A DNA stretch of 47,763 bases from Lachnospiraceae bacterium (GTDB lineage: Bacteria > Bacillota > Clostridia > Lachnospirales > Lachnospiraceae): the NCBI GenBank assembly GCA_016281605.1, contig JAEEJA010000086.1, positions 1 through 47,763 of the forward strand, written 5' to 3'. Below, piece by piece: positions 26,983-34,294 of this stretch (positions are counted from its first letter, which is position 1; each line of letters opens with the position of its first letter). Made by a program: the position numbers and the translations under genes. The notes under the pieces were generated by a model. That model was not told the origin of the DNA and made no database searches. It was given only the letters and a program-made list of their open reading frames with translations.

Positions 26983-27954
26983 CTATTCATCATCTTCTTG
27001 ACAATTAATTAAAACAGCTTTATGTGCAGCACCGGCTATAGGCCAGATAATCCATGTTATACCCCACTGAAATGTTAAGAAACTTACAATAAGGTAAATT
27101 GATGTTACAAAAGGCCAGTAAACCTGTACTATGGTTTCAGCGGTTTTACTTTTATATCTTACTTCTTTTTCTGTTTTACCTGAGTAAGTACCGGAAATAG
27201 TATTATTATCATTTACTCTTAAAAGCTTGTCATAGCCTTTACTTATGGTATTTCCGTAAACTATAAGGAAAACTCCAAAGCCTACGAAAAAGAAGAGAAG
27301 TGATGCACCGACATACCCATAGCTTGAACCGAAGAAAACACATGGTACCCAGCATGCTACACAAAGCATAACTCCGATTGTCATGCAGATAGCTCTGATG
27401 GATTCAAAGCTTCTTCTGTGTTCTTTTACGTAAGAAGCAGTACTCATATCTATCATACATAATTCATGTTTAAGAAATGAAAAGTCATGTTCTGCAAAGC
27501 TACTGTATATGATAGAGCCAACTCCAAGAGTGATGCATGTAAACATTAGACCTACACCAAGAGCAGCTTTACCGTTTGAACCAAATATTATAGGTCCGGC
27601 AACAGATATTATGCAGAGAAATATACCAAGTGATAAGAATAGTGCTTTCTTAGTTCTGCTATCTATAAATCCCTTTACTTCATCAAGCGTCACATGTCTT
27701 CTGTCTTCAGATGCCTGTCTTTCAAGTGTTTCATGAAGTTCTTCCTTAAGACCAAGATCGTCTGAAAGCTCTTCGAGATTACCAAACTCGGAGATTACAG
27801 TACCAACCGCAGCATTCTCTGATTCACCTTCCTCTATAAGTTCATTGTACTTATCCTCCATCATCTGAAGAAGTTCAGCTTTTGCTTTTCTTACTTCTGA
27901 AGTATTTGGAAGACTGGCAAACATAGATTCTAAATAATTCTTTATAGTTTCCAT
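26983..27954 (-). CDS. HAAS-domain membrane protein (PadR-associated)
   Basis: A 323-residue protein. Residues 1-95 form the HAAS helical domain typical of PadR partners (LPNTSEVRKAKAELLQMMEDKYNELIEEGESENAAVGTVISEFG is the recognisable region). Membrane segments follow at about 103-125, 132-153, 190-212, 218-245 and 288-310. HAAS domains are thought to link membrane proteins to PadR-type repressors; the partner here is encoded immediately upstream and directly abuts this gene (27955/27954). The role of the membrane part is unknown. The ribosome binding site lies within the 3' end of the padR gene, so the two are probably translationally coupled. Confidence 0.83.
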   Translation of the reverse strand: METIKNYLESMFASLPNTSEVRKAKAELLQMMEDKYNELIEEGESENAAVGTVISEFGNLEELSDDLGLKEELHETLERQASEDRRHVTLDEVKGFIDSRTKKALFLSLGIFLCIISVAGPIIFGSNGKAALGVGLMFTCITLGVGSIIYSSFAEHDFSFLKHELCMIDMSTASYVKEHRRSFESIRAICMTIGVMLCVACWVPCVFFGSSYGYVGASLLFFFVGFGVFLIVYGNTISKGYDKLLRVNDNNTISGTYSGKTEKEVRYKSKTAETIVQVYWPFVTSIYLIVSFLTFQWGITWIIWPIAGAAHKAVLINCQEDDE

Positions 27955-28305
27955 TTATTCTTCTCCTTTGTACTCAATAAAATTCTCAACAACTTCCTTT
28001 GTTAACTCCCATTCTTCACACTTGCTGTCGTAATACTCAAGTCCCTTATCAGTTATACGATAATAAGTTCTTTTCTTGCCGTTTCCGTCCGGACTTTGCT
28101 CGGCTACAAATGATTCAATGTACTCATTTTTTTCCATCCTGGTAAAAGCGGAGTAGAGTGTAGTTTCTTTGATAGCATACTTTCCATCCGAGATAGTTTT
28201 TATCTGCTTTGATATACTGTATCCATAGGATGGCTCCTTCTTAAGGATGCTGAGTATCATGGTATCGTTGTAGCCGCGAATAACATCACTGCTTATAGCT
28301 ACCAT
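27955..28305 (-). CDS. PadR-family transcriptional regulator
   Basis: A 116-residue winged-helix protein. It shows the PadR hallmarks GYNDTMILSILKKEPSYGYSISKQI, KETTLYSAFTRMEKNEYIES and GNGKKRTYYRITDKGLEYY. The start is ATG 28305 with CAGGAGGAATCAAAA just upstream; a longer in-frame start at 28362 lacks a site and adds a Gln/Lys tail (KQQTKQKQEES). PadR proteins repress their own operon and are released by ligands or partner proteins. Here the downstream HAAS protein is the likely partner. Upstream lies a perfect inverted repeat and an array of TACTAC units, both candidate operators. Confidence 0.9.
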   Translation of the reverse strand: MVAISSDVIRGYNDTMILSILKKEPSYGYSISKQIKTISDGKYAIKETTLYSAFTRMEKNEYIESFVAEQSPDGNGKKRTYYRITDKGLEYYDSKCEEWELTKEVVENFIEYKGEE

Positions 28306-28392
28306 TTTTGATTCCTCCTGTTTTTGTTTTGTCTGTTGTTTAATTGTTTTTTGTTTTAACATAAGCTTTATAAATTTTTTATTCGAGCTCGT

Positions 28393-28413
28393 GTAGTACC
28401 GTTAATGTACTAC
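28393..28413. promoter_or_regulatory. Candidate PadR operator, perfect inverted repeat
   Basis: GTAGTAC-7nt-GTACTAC lies about 90 nt upstream of padR. On the minus strand TATTAT (28428-28423) is a possible -10 box, which would place the inverted repeat at the transcription start. The half-site GTACTAC shares TACTAC with the neighbouring repeat array. Assignment to PadR is inference from position and symmetry. Confidence 0.55.
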
Positions 28414-28550
28414 TTCAAATATAATACGTCAGGATTACTACATAAGTAAGTCTGGTTTGCTACGTCAGATATACTACGTCAGATTTACTACGTCAGATTT
28501 ACTACGTCTGCCGTACTATGTTTGATGAGGTAAATATACTACGCCTATCG
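28408..28550. repeat. Array of 14-bp TACTACGTCAGATT repeats
   Basis: Units start at 28408, 28422, 28436, 28458, 28472, 28486, 28500, 28514 and 28537. Those at 28472 and 28486 are identical, and 28458-28527 are five contiguous units. The others diverge mainly in the second half (for example TACTACGTCTGCCG, TACTATGTTTGATG). The array lies between the divergent padR operon and the STAS-kinase gene (413-nt gap). The rest of the gap is an AT-rich block with long T and A runs (28566-28595), two TGAAACA direct repeats (28604 and 28615) within an ATCGTG/CACGAT inverted repeat (28600-28626), and the promoter of the next gene. Confidence 0.8.
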
Positions 28551-28633
28551 TAGGATGTCAAGTACTTTTTATATTTTTTTAAAAAAAATTTTTTCAGTTA
28601 TCGTGAAACATATCATGAAACACGATTTTTTCC

Positions 28634-28662
28634 TTGTATTAATTGTCTTAAAACGATATAAT
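28634..28662 (+). promoter_or_regulatory. Sigma-A promoter of the STAS-kinase gene
   Basis: TTGTAT (28634-28639), a 17-bp spacer and TATAAT (28657-28662). This predicts a 5' untranslated region of about 105 nt. Confidence 0.65.
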
Positions 28663-28775
28663 ATTCATTAGTTTTTACGTGAAAAAGCTATTATTTGCTT
28701 TTCTATAACAGAATTACAATTGATATTAATGGTTTTTAAAGCCGTTTAAATAATATACATATTAAGGAGGACAAC

Positions 28776-29963
28776 ATGAAGTTTGAAAAGAATGAGGAGA
28801 AATTATTAATTTACTTAGAGGGGCGTATTGACACGAACAACGCTCAGGATGTTGAAAAGGAGATTTTCGACATATTATCTCAAAATGATGGGACAATACC
28901 TGTCTTCGATGCATCGGCTCTTGAGTATATCTCAAGTGCAGGACTGCGTGTACTTATGAAGGTAAGAAAGTCGTTAAACTATAGGATTTTGGTATTAGAG
29001 GTATCACCTGAGGTTTATGACATCTTTGAAACAACAGGCTTTACAGATCTTTTGGATGTAAAGAAGAAACTAAAAGAAATATCCGTAGATGGGTGCGAGC
29101 TCATTGGTGCAGGCGCATTTGGAAATGTATATAGACTTGACGAAGAAAGAATCGTTAAGATATATAATGATAAAATTCAGAGAGAATTTGTGGAAAGTGA
29201 AAGAAAAACCGCGCAGGATGCATTTTTGATGGGAATTCCTACTGCAATTTCATTTAACATGGTTAAGTGCGGTAATCAGTATGGTGTTATATTTGAACTT
29301 TTCAATGCTAATACCATAGCTCAGCTATTAACTAAGGATCCATCCGGATTGCAGGAGCTTGGAGCTAAGATGGCCATGAGGCTGAAGGAACTTCATAAGA
29401 TAGAAGTGCCCAAGAATAGCGGTTTCCAGAGCAGAAAGAAATTATTTACCGACTGGCTTCCAACACTTTCGGGGGCTGTTCCTGAAGAAGAACTTAAAAA
29501 GATTCAGGAGATGATAGACAGTATACCGGAAAGACATACATTCCTTCATGGTGATTATAATTCAAAGAATATTATGCTTCAGGACGGTGAGATACTTCTT
29601 ATCGATATAGGAGATGCTGCCTACGGACATCCTATATTTGATATTGCTATGCTCCTTCTTGCTTATGTTTTCTTACCCAATAGCCCGGGACTTGATGATA
29701 ATTCAAAGTGGCATTTGCTTGGTTTTGATCCTGCACTTGCACAAAGCTTGTTGGGAATTATGATTTCAACCTACTTTGGAGTTAGGACACCGGAGGAGAT
29801 TGAAGCTATCATAAATCAGACCATGGCAGTGGCTTGTCTGTACGTAGCATATCAGGGAATCTCTACAGGAAGATCAACTCCTGAAAATATGTATAATTAT
29901 ATTATTAAAACAAGATTGCTTCCGATGTTGGATGGAGGGATGAAGCTTAAGTTGGATTATTAA
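28776..29963 (+). CDS. STAS domain fused to an aminoglycoside/choline-kinase-like kinase
   Basis: A 395-residue protein, ATG 28776 behind AAGGAGG. Residues 1-100 form a STAS domain of the anti-sigma-factor-antagonist type (VFDASALEYISSAGLRVL; Ser53/Ser54 stand where SpoIIAA-type proteins are phosphorylated). Residues 105-390 form a small-molecule-kinase fold: a Gly-rich loop (LIGAGAFGNVYRL), a Lys (RIVKIYN), the catalytic HGDYNSKN (258-265) and metal-binding LIDIGDA (about 275-281). Aminoglycoside-phosphotransferase-like kinases with this loop exist in Firmicutes; their substrates are mostly unknown. The fusion suggests a kinase controlled by, or controlling, a partner-switching module, but no SpoIIAB-type kinase or sigma factor is encoded nearby. 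It is transcribed away from the padR operon. Confidence 0.83.
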   Translation: MKFEKNEEKLLIYLEGRIDTNNAQDVEKEIFDILSQNDGTIPVFDASALEYISSAGLRVLMKVRKSLNYRILVLEVSPEVYDIFETTGFTDLLDVKKKLKEISVDGCELIGAGAFGNVYRLDEERIVKIYNDKIQREFVESERKTAQDAFLMGIPTAISFNMVKCGNQYGVIFELFNANTIAQLLTKDPSGLQELGAKMAMRLKELHKIEVPKNSGFQSRKKLFTDWLPTLSGAVPEEELKKIQEMIDSIPERHTFLHGDYNSKNIMLQDGEILLIDIGDAAYGHPIFDIAMLLLAYVFLPNSPGLDDNSKWHLLGFDPALAQSLLGIMISTYFGVRTPEEIEAIINQTMAVACLYVAYQGISTGRSTPENMYNYIIKTRLLPMLDGGMKLKLDY

Positions 29964-29986
29964 ATCTAAAAAATAATAAGGGATAT

Positions 29987-30022
29987 CGAGAATATGAGAT
30001 TCTCGTGCGTTCACAAAACGCA
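29987..30022 (+). other. Two adjacent hairpins upstream of nhaC
   Basis: CGAGAAT-ATGAG-ATTCTCG (29987-30005) is followed directly by TGCGTT-CACAA-AACGCA (30006? to 30022). Neither has a T-tract. They lie 36 nt before the antiporter start and could be an RNA element or a processing site. Confidence 0.45.
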
Positions 30023-30058
30023 AAGGTTTTAGAAAAAACTTCGATATGGAGGGCAAAA

Positions 30059-31696
30059 ATGAAAAATAAAAAAATACTGTTTATAATACTTGGCTTAATA
30101 GTTTTTTATGTTATAGCTTGGTATTTTACAGAAGTGAGGGGAGTGAAGGTTGAAAAGTCTTTCTGGTCGCTTACGCCATCTATAATTGCTATAAGTCTTG
30201 CTCTTTTAACAAAAGAAGTATACAGTGCTTTATTTATGGGTATTGTCACCGGTTCCATGCTTTGGTGTCATTTTAAACCGGTTAAGATGTTTGATAAGAC
30301 CTTTAGCGGTGGAGTAATAAATGTTCTATCGGATACCTGGAATGTAGGTATCTTAGTTTTCCTGGTAATACTTGGTATGATGGTTCAGCTAATGAACAAA
30401 ACAGGAGGTTCAAAAGCCTTTGGTGAATTCGTTACGAAAAAAATCAAGACTAGGAAAAGGGTACAATTAGCTACAGTGGTTTTAGGAATATTAATCTTTA
30501 TAGATGACTATTTTAACTGTCTTACCGTAGGCTCTGTCATGAAACCGGTTACCGACAGAGAAAGAATCAGTCGTGAAAAGCTTGCTTATATTATCGATTC
30601 TACAGCCGCACCTGTTTGTATTATAGCACCTATCTCATCGTGGGCAGCTGCGGTGTCCGGTTTCGTTGATAATGAAAATGGTATGAACATATTTTTAAAA
30701 GCTATTCCTTATAATTATTATGCATTATTAACATTGGTAATGATAATATTAGTTATTGCTATGGATGTATCCTTTGGAAAAATGAGAAGCTTTGAAAAGA
30801 GAGCAGAAACTGACGAGTATTGGGCAGATAAGAAGATAAATAGTACCGTTGAAAGTAAAAAGCAAGCTTCAAAAGATACATACTCACATGATAAGACTAA
30901 AAATGGTAAGGTTATAGATATGATTATTCCTATTATCTTACTGATTGTTTTTTGTACTATAGGTATGATATATACAGGAGGCTTTTTTAAGGGTGAAACT
31001 TTTATTAATGCTTTTGCTAATAGTGATGCAGCTTTCGGACTAGCGATTGGTTCTGCATCTGCACTTATTCTTACCATTGTTTTCTATATGATTAGAAATA
31101 TAATTACTTTTGAAAGTGCTATGTCGTGTCTTCCTAATGGATTTAAGCAGATGGTTCCTGCGATTCTTATACTAACATTTGCATGGTCACTAAAGGCTAT
31201 GACTGACAATCTGGGAGCGTCAACATATGTTGCCGGTTTGGTTGAAGGTTCTGCAACAGGATTCCAAGTGTTTTTACCATGTATAATATTTTTAATTGCC
31301 ATAGGTCTTTCATTTGCCACAGGAACAAGCTGGGGAACATTTGGTATACTTATCCCTATAGTTGTTAACTGTTTCCAGAACACTGATTACACAATGATGA
31401 TAATATCTATATCTGCATGTATGGCAGGAGCGGTTTGTGGTGATCACATCTCACCTATCTCGGATACGACCATAATGTCTTCGGCCGGTGCGGAGTGTGT
31501 TCATTTGGATCATGTGTCAACTCAGATTCCTTATGCAATAGTAGTTTCGTCCGTATCGTTTATATGTTATATAATTGCCGCTGTTACTAAGACTACACTT
31601 TTTGCACTACCTGTTGGAATAGTTCTTATCATAGGATTTTTGGTTATAGTTAAAAAGAAGTCTCAAAAAAAGAGCTCAACAAAGGAAGGTTTCTAA
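30059..31696 (+). CDS. nhaC: NhaC-family Na+/H+ antiporter
   Basis: A 545-residue polytopic membrane protein with about 12 hydrophobic segments. The start is ATG 30059 behind GGAGGG; an in-frame upstream ATG at 30005 lies in the hairpin region and lacks a site. NhaC-type signatures are seen: FIDDYFNCLTVGSVMKPVTD, APISSWAAAVSG, ATGTSWGTFGILIPI and GDHISPISDTTIMSSAGA. The family exchanges cytoplasmic Na+ for external H+ and sometimes takes dicarboxylates or amino acids instead, so the substrate is not certain. There is a hydrophilic loop of about 50 residues (245-295) rich in Lys. The gene lies 95 nt after the STAS-kinase gene, probably in its own unit or a read-through unit. Confidence 0.88.
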   Translation: MKNKKILFIILGLIVFYVIAWYFTEVRGVKVEKSFWSLTPSIIAISLALLTKEVYSALFMGIVTGSMLWCHFKPVKMFDKTFSGGVINVLSDTWNVGILVFLVILGMMVQLMNKTGGSKAFGEFVTKKIKTRKRVQLATVVLGILIFIDDYFNCLTVGSVMKPVTDRERISREKLAYIIDSTAAPVCIIAPISSWAAAVSGFVDNENGMNIFLKAIPYNYYALLTLVMIILVIAMDVSFGKMRSFEKRAETDEYWADKKINSTVESKKQASKDTYSHDKTKNGKVIDMIIPIILLIVFCTIGMIYTGGFFKGETFINAFANSDAAFGLAIGSASALILTIVFYMIRNIITFESAMSCLPNGFKQMVPAILILTFAWSLKAMTDNLGASTYVAGLVEGSATGFQVFLPCIIFLIAIGLSFATGTSWGTFGILIPIVVNCFQNTDYTMMIISISACMAGAVCGDHISPISDTTIMSSAGAECVHLDHVSTQIPYAIVVSSVSFICYIIAAVTKTTLFALPVGIVLIIGFLVIVKKKSQKKSSTKEGF

Positions 31697-31701
31697 GAGT
31701 C

Positions 31702-31732
31702 TTGACATTATTATATAATATAAAATCATAAT
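31702..31732 (+). promoter_or_regulatory. Weak promoter candidate before the phosphatase operon
   Basis: TTGACA at 31702-31707 is a perfect -35 box, but the best -10-like box with acceptable spacing (CATAAT, 31727-31732) is 19 bp away. AT-rich sequence between them allows other choices. Confidence 0.35.
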
Positions 31733-31746
31733 CAAAGAAAGGAAAA

Positions 31747-31782
31747 ATGGATATGAAAAATGATTTTTGGAGGAAGTTATGA
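31747..31782 (+). CDS. Possible 11-residue leader ORF coupled to the phosphatase gene
   Basis: ATG at 31747 follows AGAAAGG with 5-nt spacing and encodes MDMKNDFWRKL. Its TGA stop overlaps the ATG of the next gene (ATGA at 31779-31782). This arrangement is typical of translational coupling, but so short a frame may be chance. The ribosome binding site of the next gene (GGAGG) lies inside it. Confidence 0.35.
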   Translation: MDMKNDFWRKL

Positions 31783-32570
31783 CAGAATTACTTATATTTA
31801 ATACATTAAATAATACAAGAGACCTGGGAGGAATGGTCACTTCAGATGGAAGACCTGTAAAATCAGGAAAGCTCATAAGATCAGGGCACCTTGCTAATGT
31901 GGATGAAGAAGATAAAGAAAGGATAAAAGACCTTGTAGGTGTCATTATTGACTTAAGGTCAGACTTTGAAAAGAATGAAACGGCTGCTCTCGAAATAGAG
32001 GGGGTTGATATTGTAAAACTTCCCATAAAGGAAGACCTTACAGCAGGTATAACCCGGGACGGTATGTCTGATCAGGAGCTGTTTACTATGTATCTGACCA
32101 AACCTAAGGAGGCAAGGGAATACATGAGCAATATGTATCGCTCATTTTTAGATGATTTTGATGTGTCCAGGTACGCTGAATTTATGCGATATATCTTAGA
32201 GGGAAGCGAGAAGGCTATACTGTGGCACTGTACCGTAGGTAAGGACAGAGCCGGGATTGGAGCACTAATCATAGAGGAGATACTGGGTGTTGCTCGTGAA
32301 GATATAATCGAAGATTATCTTAAGACAAACGATTATATCAAAGAAAGTATAGAAAAATTAACGGTATACATAAAAACAACAGCAGGAGTAGATGATGATG
32401 TTGATTTAGAAGCATTGGACTATTTACTTGGTGCAAAGAGAGAGTATGTAGAAGCATACTATGATGAAGTAGAAAAAAAATACGGATCATTTGATAACTT
32501 TGTTTTAAAGGGACTTAAGCTTTCAGATAGGGATGTGAAAATAATAAAAGAAATGTATCTGGAGAAATAA
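31779..32570 (+). CDS. Tyrosine/dual-specificity-type protein phosphatase
   Basis: A 263-residue cytoplasmic protein with no signal peptide. The start is ATG 31779 behind GGAGG; an in-frame TTG at 31767 overlaps the site and is rejected. It has the layout of the bacterial Y_phosphatase3 group: NTRDLGGM near the N-terminus, IIDLRSDFEKNE in the middle, and the P-loop HCTVGKDRAGIGA with nucleophile Cys151 and Arg157. The C-terminal NDYI motif of the group is also present. Such enzymes dephosphorylate phosphotyrosine or sometimes phosphoinositides. It is the first gene of a closely packed run with a lipoprotein and zinc-ribbon membrane proteins, 2 nt from the next start. Confidence 0.87.
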   Translation: MTELLIFNTLNNTRDLGGMVTSDGRPVKSGKLIRSGHLANVDEEDKERIKDLVGVIIDLRSDFEKNETAALEIEGVDIVKLPIKEDLTAGITRDGMSDQELFTMYLTKPKEAREYMSNMYRSFLDDFDVSRYAEFMRYILEGSEKAILWHCTVGKDRAGIGALIIEEILGVAREDIIEDYLKTNDYIKESIEKLTVYIKTTAGVDDDVDLEALDYLLGAKREYVEAYYDEVEKKYGSFDNFVLKGLKLSDRDVKIIKEMYLEK

Positions 32571-32572
32571 TC

Positions 32573-33403
32573 ATGAAAAAATTATTAGCTTTATTATTTG
32601 GTGCTGTTATCTGTTTTTTAACAGGGTGCGGTAGTCCTAAGGATTCAAAGGCTCTTATAAAGATGGCCGTGAAGGCACATGGGGACTGCGAAGTAATATC
32701 ACAGAGTGATACGGAGGAAGGAGCTAAAGTCGAGCTCCATGACAAGCTACAAGATTTTAATTATGTAGTAACTAGTGGTATGACGGGGCTCTTTATAGAC
32801 GGAACTACTCTGGGACATTATCCAAAAACCAGCGATACATTTGAAAAAGAGTTGGCAAAAAAAGTGTTTTCAAATCTTAAAGATGAGATGGATAAGGTGT
32901 GCGCTGATTATAAAGTTACATACGAAACAGAAGATGTTCAGTTTTTAAATATATATGCCGGAGATGAAGAGTCTGCCAGAAAGGCAACTGAGGAAATGGC
33001 GAAACTTATCCAAACTCAGAACCTTAAGAACAGGCTCGATAACCATATAATCTACGCTTATAATGCTTCTTCTAAGTATGATCACTTCGGAAGTGTAAAG
33101 CTTCCGGAAACAAGTTGGAGATCATTGGAGGATGAGAGGATTGAATTCTTTACAAACTTGGCACATGAATCCGATAAGGGTGCTAAGTTCTTACGAATTG
33201 AAAAGAAAAAGTTTTCAGAAACCGGATATGATATCAAAGATGTCGTACAAACTTTAGGGGAAGATTGTCCAAAGGATGGAAATTCTATGGTGACTCTTTA
33301 TTACTTTGAAAGTTCTGAAGGAAGTGAATTTTATATCGGAAACTTTTATGTTTATGATGAAAATCGAGACTACAGGAGAGTCACAAACTATAAGAAAAAG
33401 TAA
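32573..33403 (+). CDS. Lipoprotein of unknown function
   Basis: A 276-residue protein with a lipoprotein signal (MKKLLALLFGAVICFLTGCG, lipobox LTGC), so it is predicted to be anchored on the outer face of the membrane by Cys19. The mature part is soluble, mixed alpha/beta and rich in Lys, Glu and Tyr. No domain is recognised. It starts 2 nt after the phosphatase stop, and its ribosome binding site (GGAGAAAT) lies in the end of that gene, so co-translation is likely. The following three genes encode small zinc-ribbon or single-TM proteins. Confidence 0.78.
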   Translation: MKKLLALLFGAVICFLTGCGSPKDSKALIKMAVKAHGDCEVISQSDTEEGAKVELHDKLQDFNYVVTSGMTGLFIDGTTLGHYPKTSDTFEKELAKKVFSNLKDEMDKVCADYKVTYETEDVQFLNIYAGDEESARKATEEMAKLIQTQNLKNRLDNHIIYAYNASSKYDHFGSVKLPETSWRSLEDERIEFFTNLAHESDKGAKFLRIEKKKFSETGYDIKDVVQTLGEDCPKDGNSMVTLYYFESSEGSEFYIGNFYVYDENRDYRRVTNYKKK

Positions 33404-33423
33404 ATAAAAAAACGGAGAAAAAC

Positions 33424-34191
33424 ATGCAAAGAAATAATATATTTACATTTAGCTGTCCGAATTGTGGGACAACATTAAGAAGTAATATGGTAGTTTGTCC
33501 TTATTGCGGATTTGAAAATGTAGCGGCCGCTGCCAGGGAAGAGCAGGCACGACTGCAAAACATGAATATCATGCACCAAAAAGAGATGCAAGAAATACCT
33601 GAAAAAATGGTAAAGAAGCACTCGAAGAGAGTTATCATAGTAGTTGTGATTGTAGCTATAGTTCTTGCAGTTGGTGTTTTGCTTGCCATAAGGGGCACAG
33701 TGAATTATAAAAAGACTGAAGTTATAAAATATGATAAAAAGCAGGAGATGCTTGACAAATTAGAGGAGCTTTATCAGAAGGGTGACTACGAAGCGGTAAA
33801 GGATACTTATTATGATAGCGATTATTACGGCGCTTCATTTGGAAAGTATGCTAATACAGCTGAGATTTTTTATCTGTGTAAGTACGGTAAGGAGACTCTT
33901 ACAAACTCCTATGAGTCGGAAAGTCTTTGCAATGTAGAAGAGGTTAGTAATAATCTTTTAAACAGTTTTTATGCTCTTCATCGTATAAATCAGTTCAGAG
34001 ATGAAGGATTTATCTATGGTGAGGGAGAGGCTGTTGAAAAAATGGAAAAGGAACTTCTGGATGTTATGCAGGGGATATGGAAGATGACAGATGCAGAAAT
34101 TTCAGAAGGATCAGAAAGATACGTAGATAAGCATACCGATTACTCAGATCTGGCTAAAACTATTATTGACAGAAAGGAAAACAATGGGTAA
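33424..34191 (+). CDS. Zinc-ribbon, single-TM protein (paralogue A)
   Basis: A 255-residue protein. Four Cys (11, 14, 25, 28: CPNC ... CPYCGFEN) form an N-terminal zinc ribbon. A Glu/Gln-rich linker precedes one membrane segment (about 68-90) and an extracytoplasmic part of about 165 residues. Just after the membrane comes a helical stretch ending LEELYQKGDYEAVKDTYY, similar to the corresponding part of the next zinc-ribbon protein ([14 protein letters not shown]). Zinc-ribbon plus TM proteins of this shape are common and uncharacterised in Firmicutes. The ribosome binding site is ACGGAGAAA, 21 nt after the lipoprotein stop. The end overlaps a possible 30-residue small ORF by 8 nt. Confidence 0.8.
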   Translation: MQRNNIFTFSCPNCGTTLRSNMVVCPYCGFENVAAAAREEQARLQNMNIMHQKEMQEIPEKMVKKHSKRVIIVVVIVAIVLAVGVLLAIRGTVNYKKTEVIKYDKKQEMLDKLEELYQKGDYEAVKDTYYDSDYYGASFGKYANTAEIFYLCKYGKETLTNSYESESLCNVEEVSNNLLNSFYALHRINQFRDEGFIYGEGEAVEKMEKELLDVMQGIWKMTDAEISEGSERYVDKHTDYSDLAKTIIDRKENNG

Positions 34192-34276
34192 AAAAGCGGG
34201 TCTTGACATAAGTAAATATCTGTTAAAACAGACACAAATTCGACGTGTAACAGGTGAGAGAAAGTTCGGAGCTTAA
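34184..34276 (+). CDS. Possible 30-residue small protein
   Basis: ATG 34184 follows AGAAAGGA with good spacing and overlaps the end of the preceding gene by 8 nt. It encodes a basic 30-residue peptide (MGKKAGLDISKYLLKQTQ, then IRRVTGERKFGA). It fills the otherwise empty 103-nt gap before the next zinc-ribbon gene. It may be a genuine small protein, a leader, or a gene remnant; nothing similar is recognised. Confidence 0.4.
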   Translation: MGKKAGLDISKYLLKQTQIRRVTGERKFGA

Positions 34277-34294
34277 TCGAAAAGGAGAGAAAAA

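Noticed and set aside
28408-28550. TACTAC array as a CRISPR
   Set aside because: Units are 14 bp, mostly contiguous and imperfect, with no unique spacers or cas genes.
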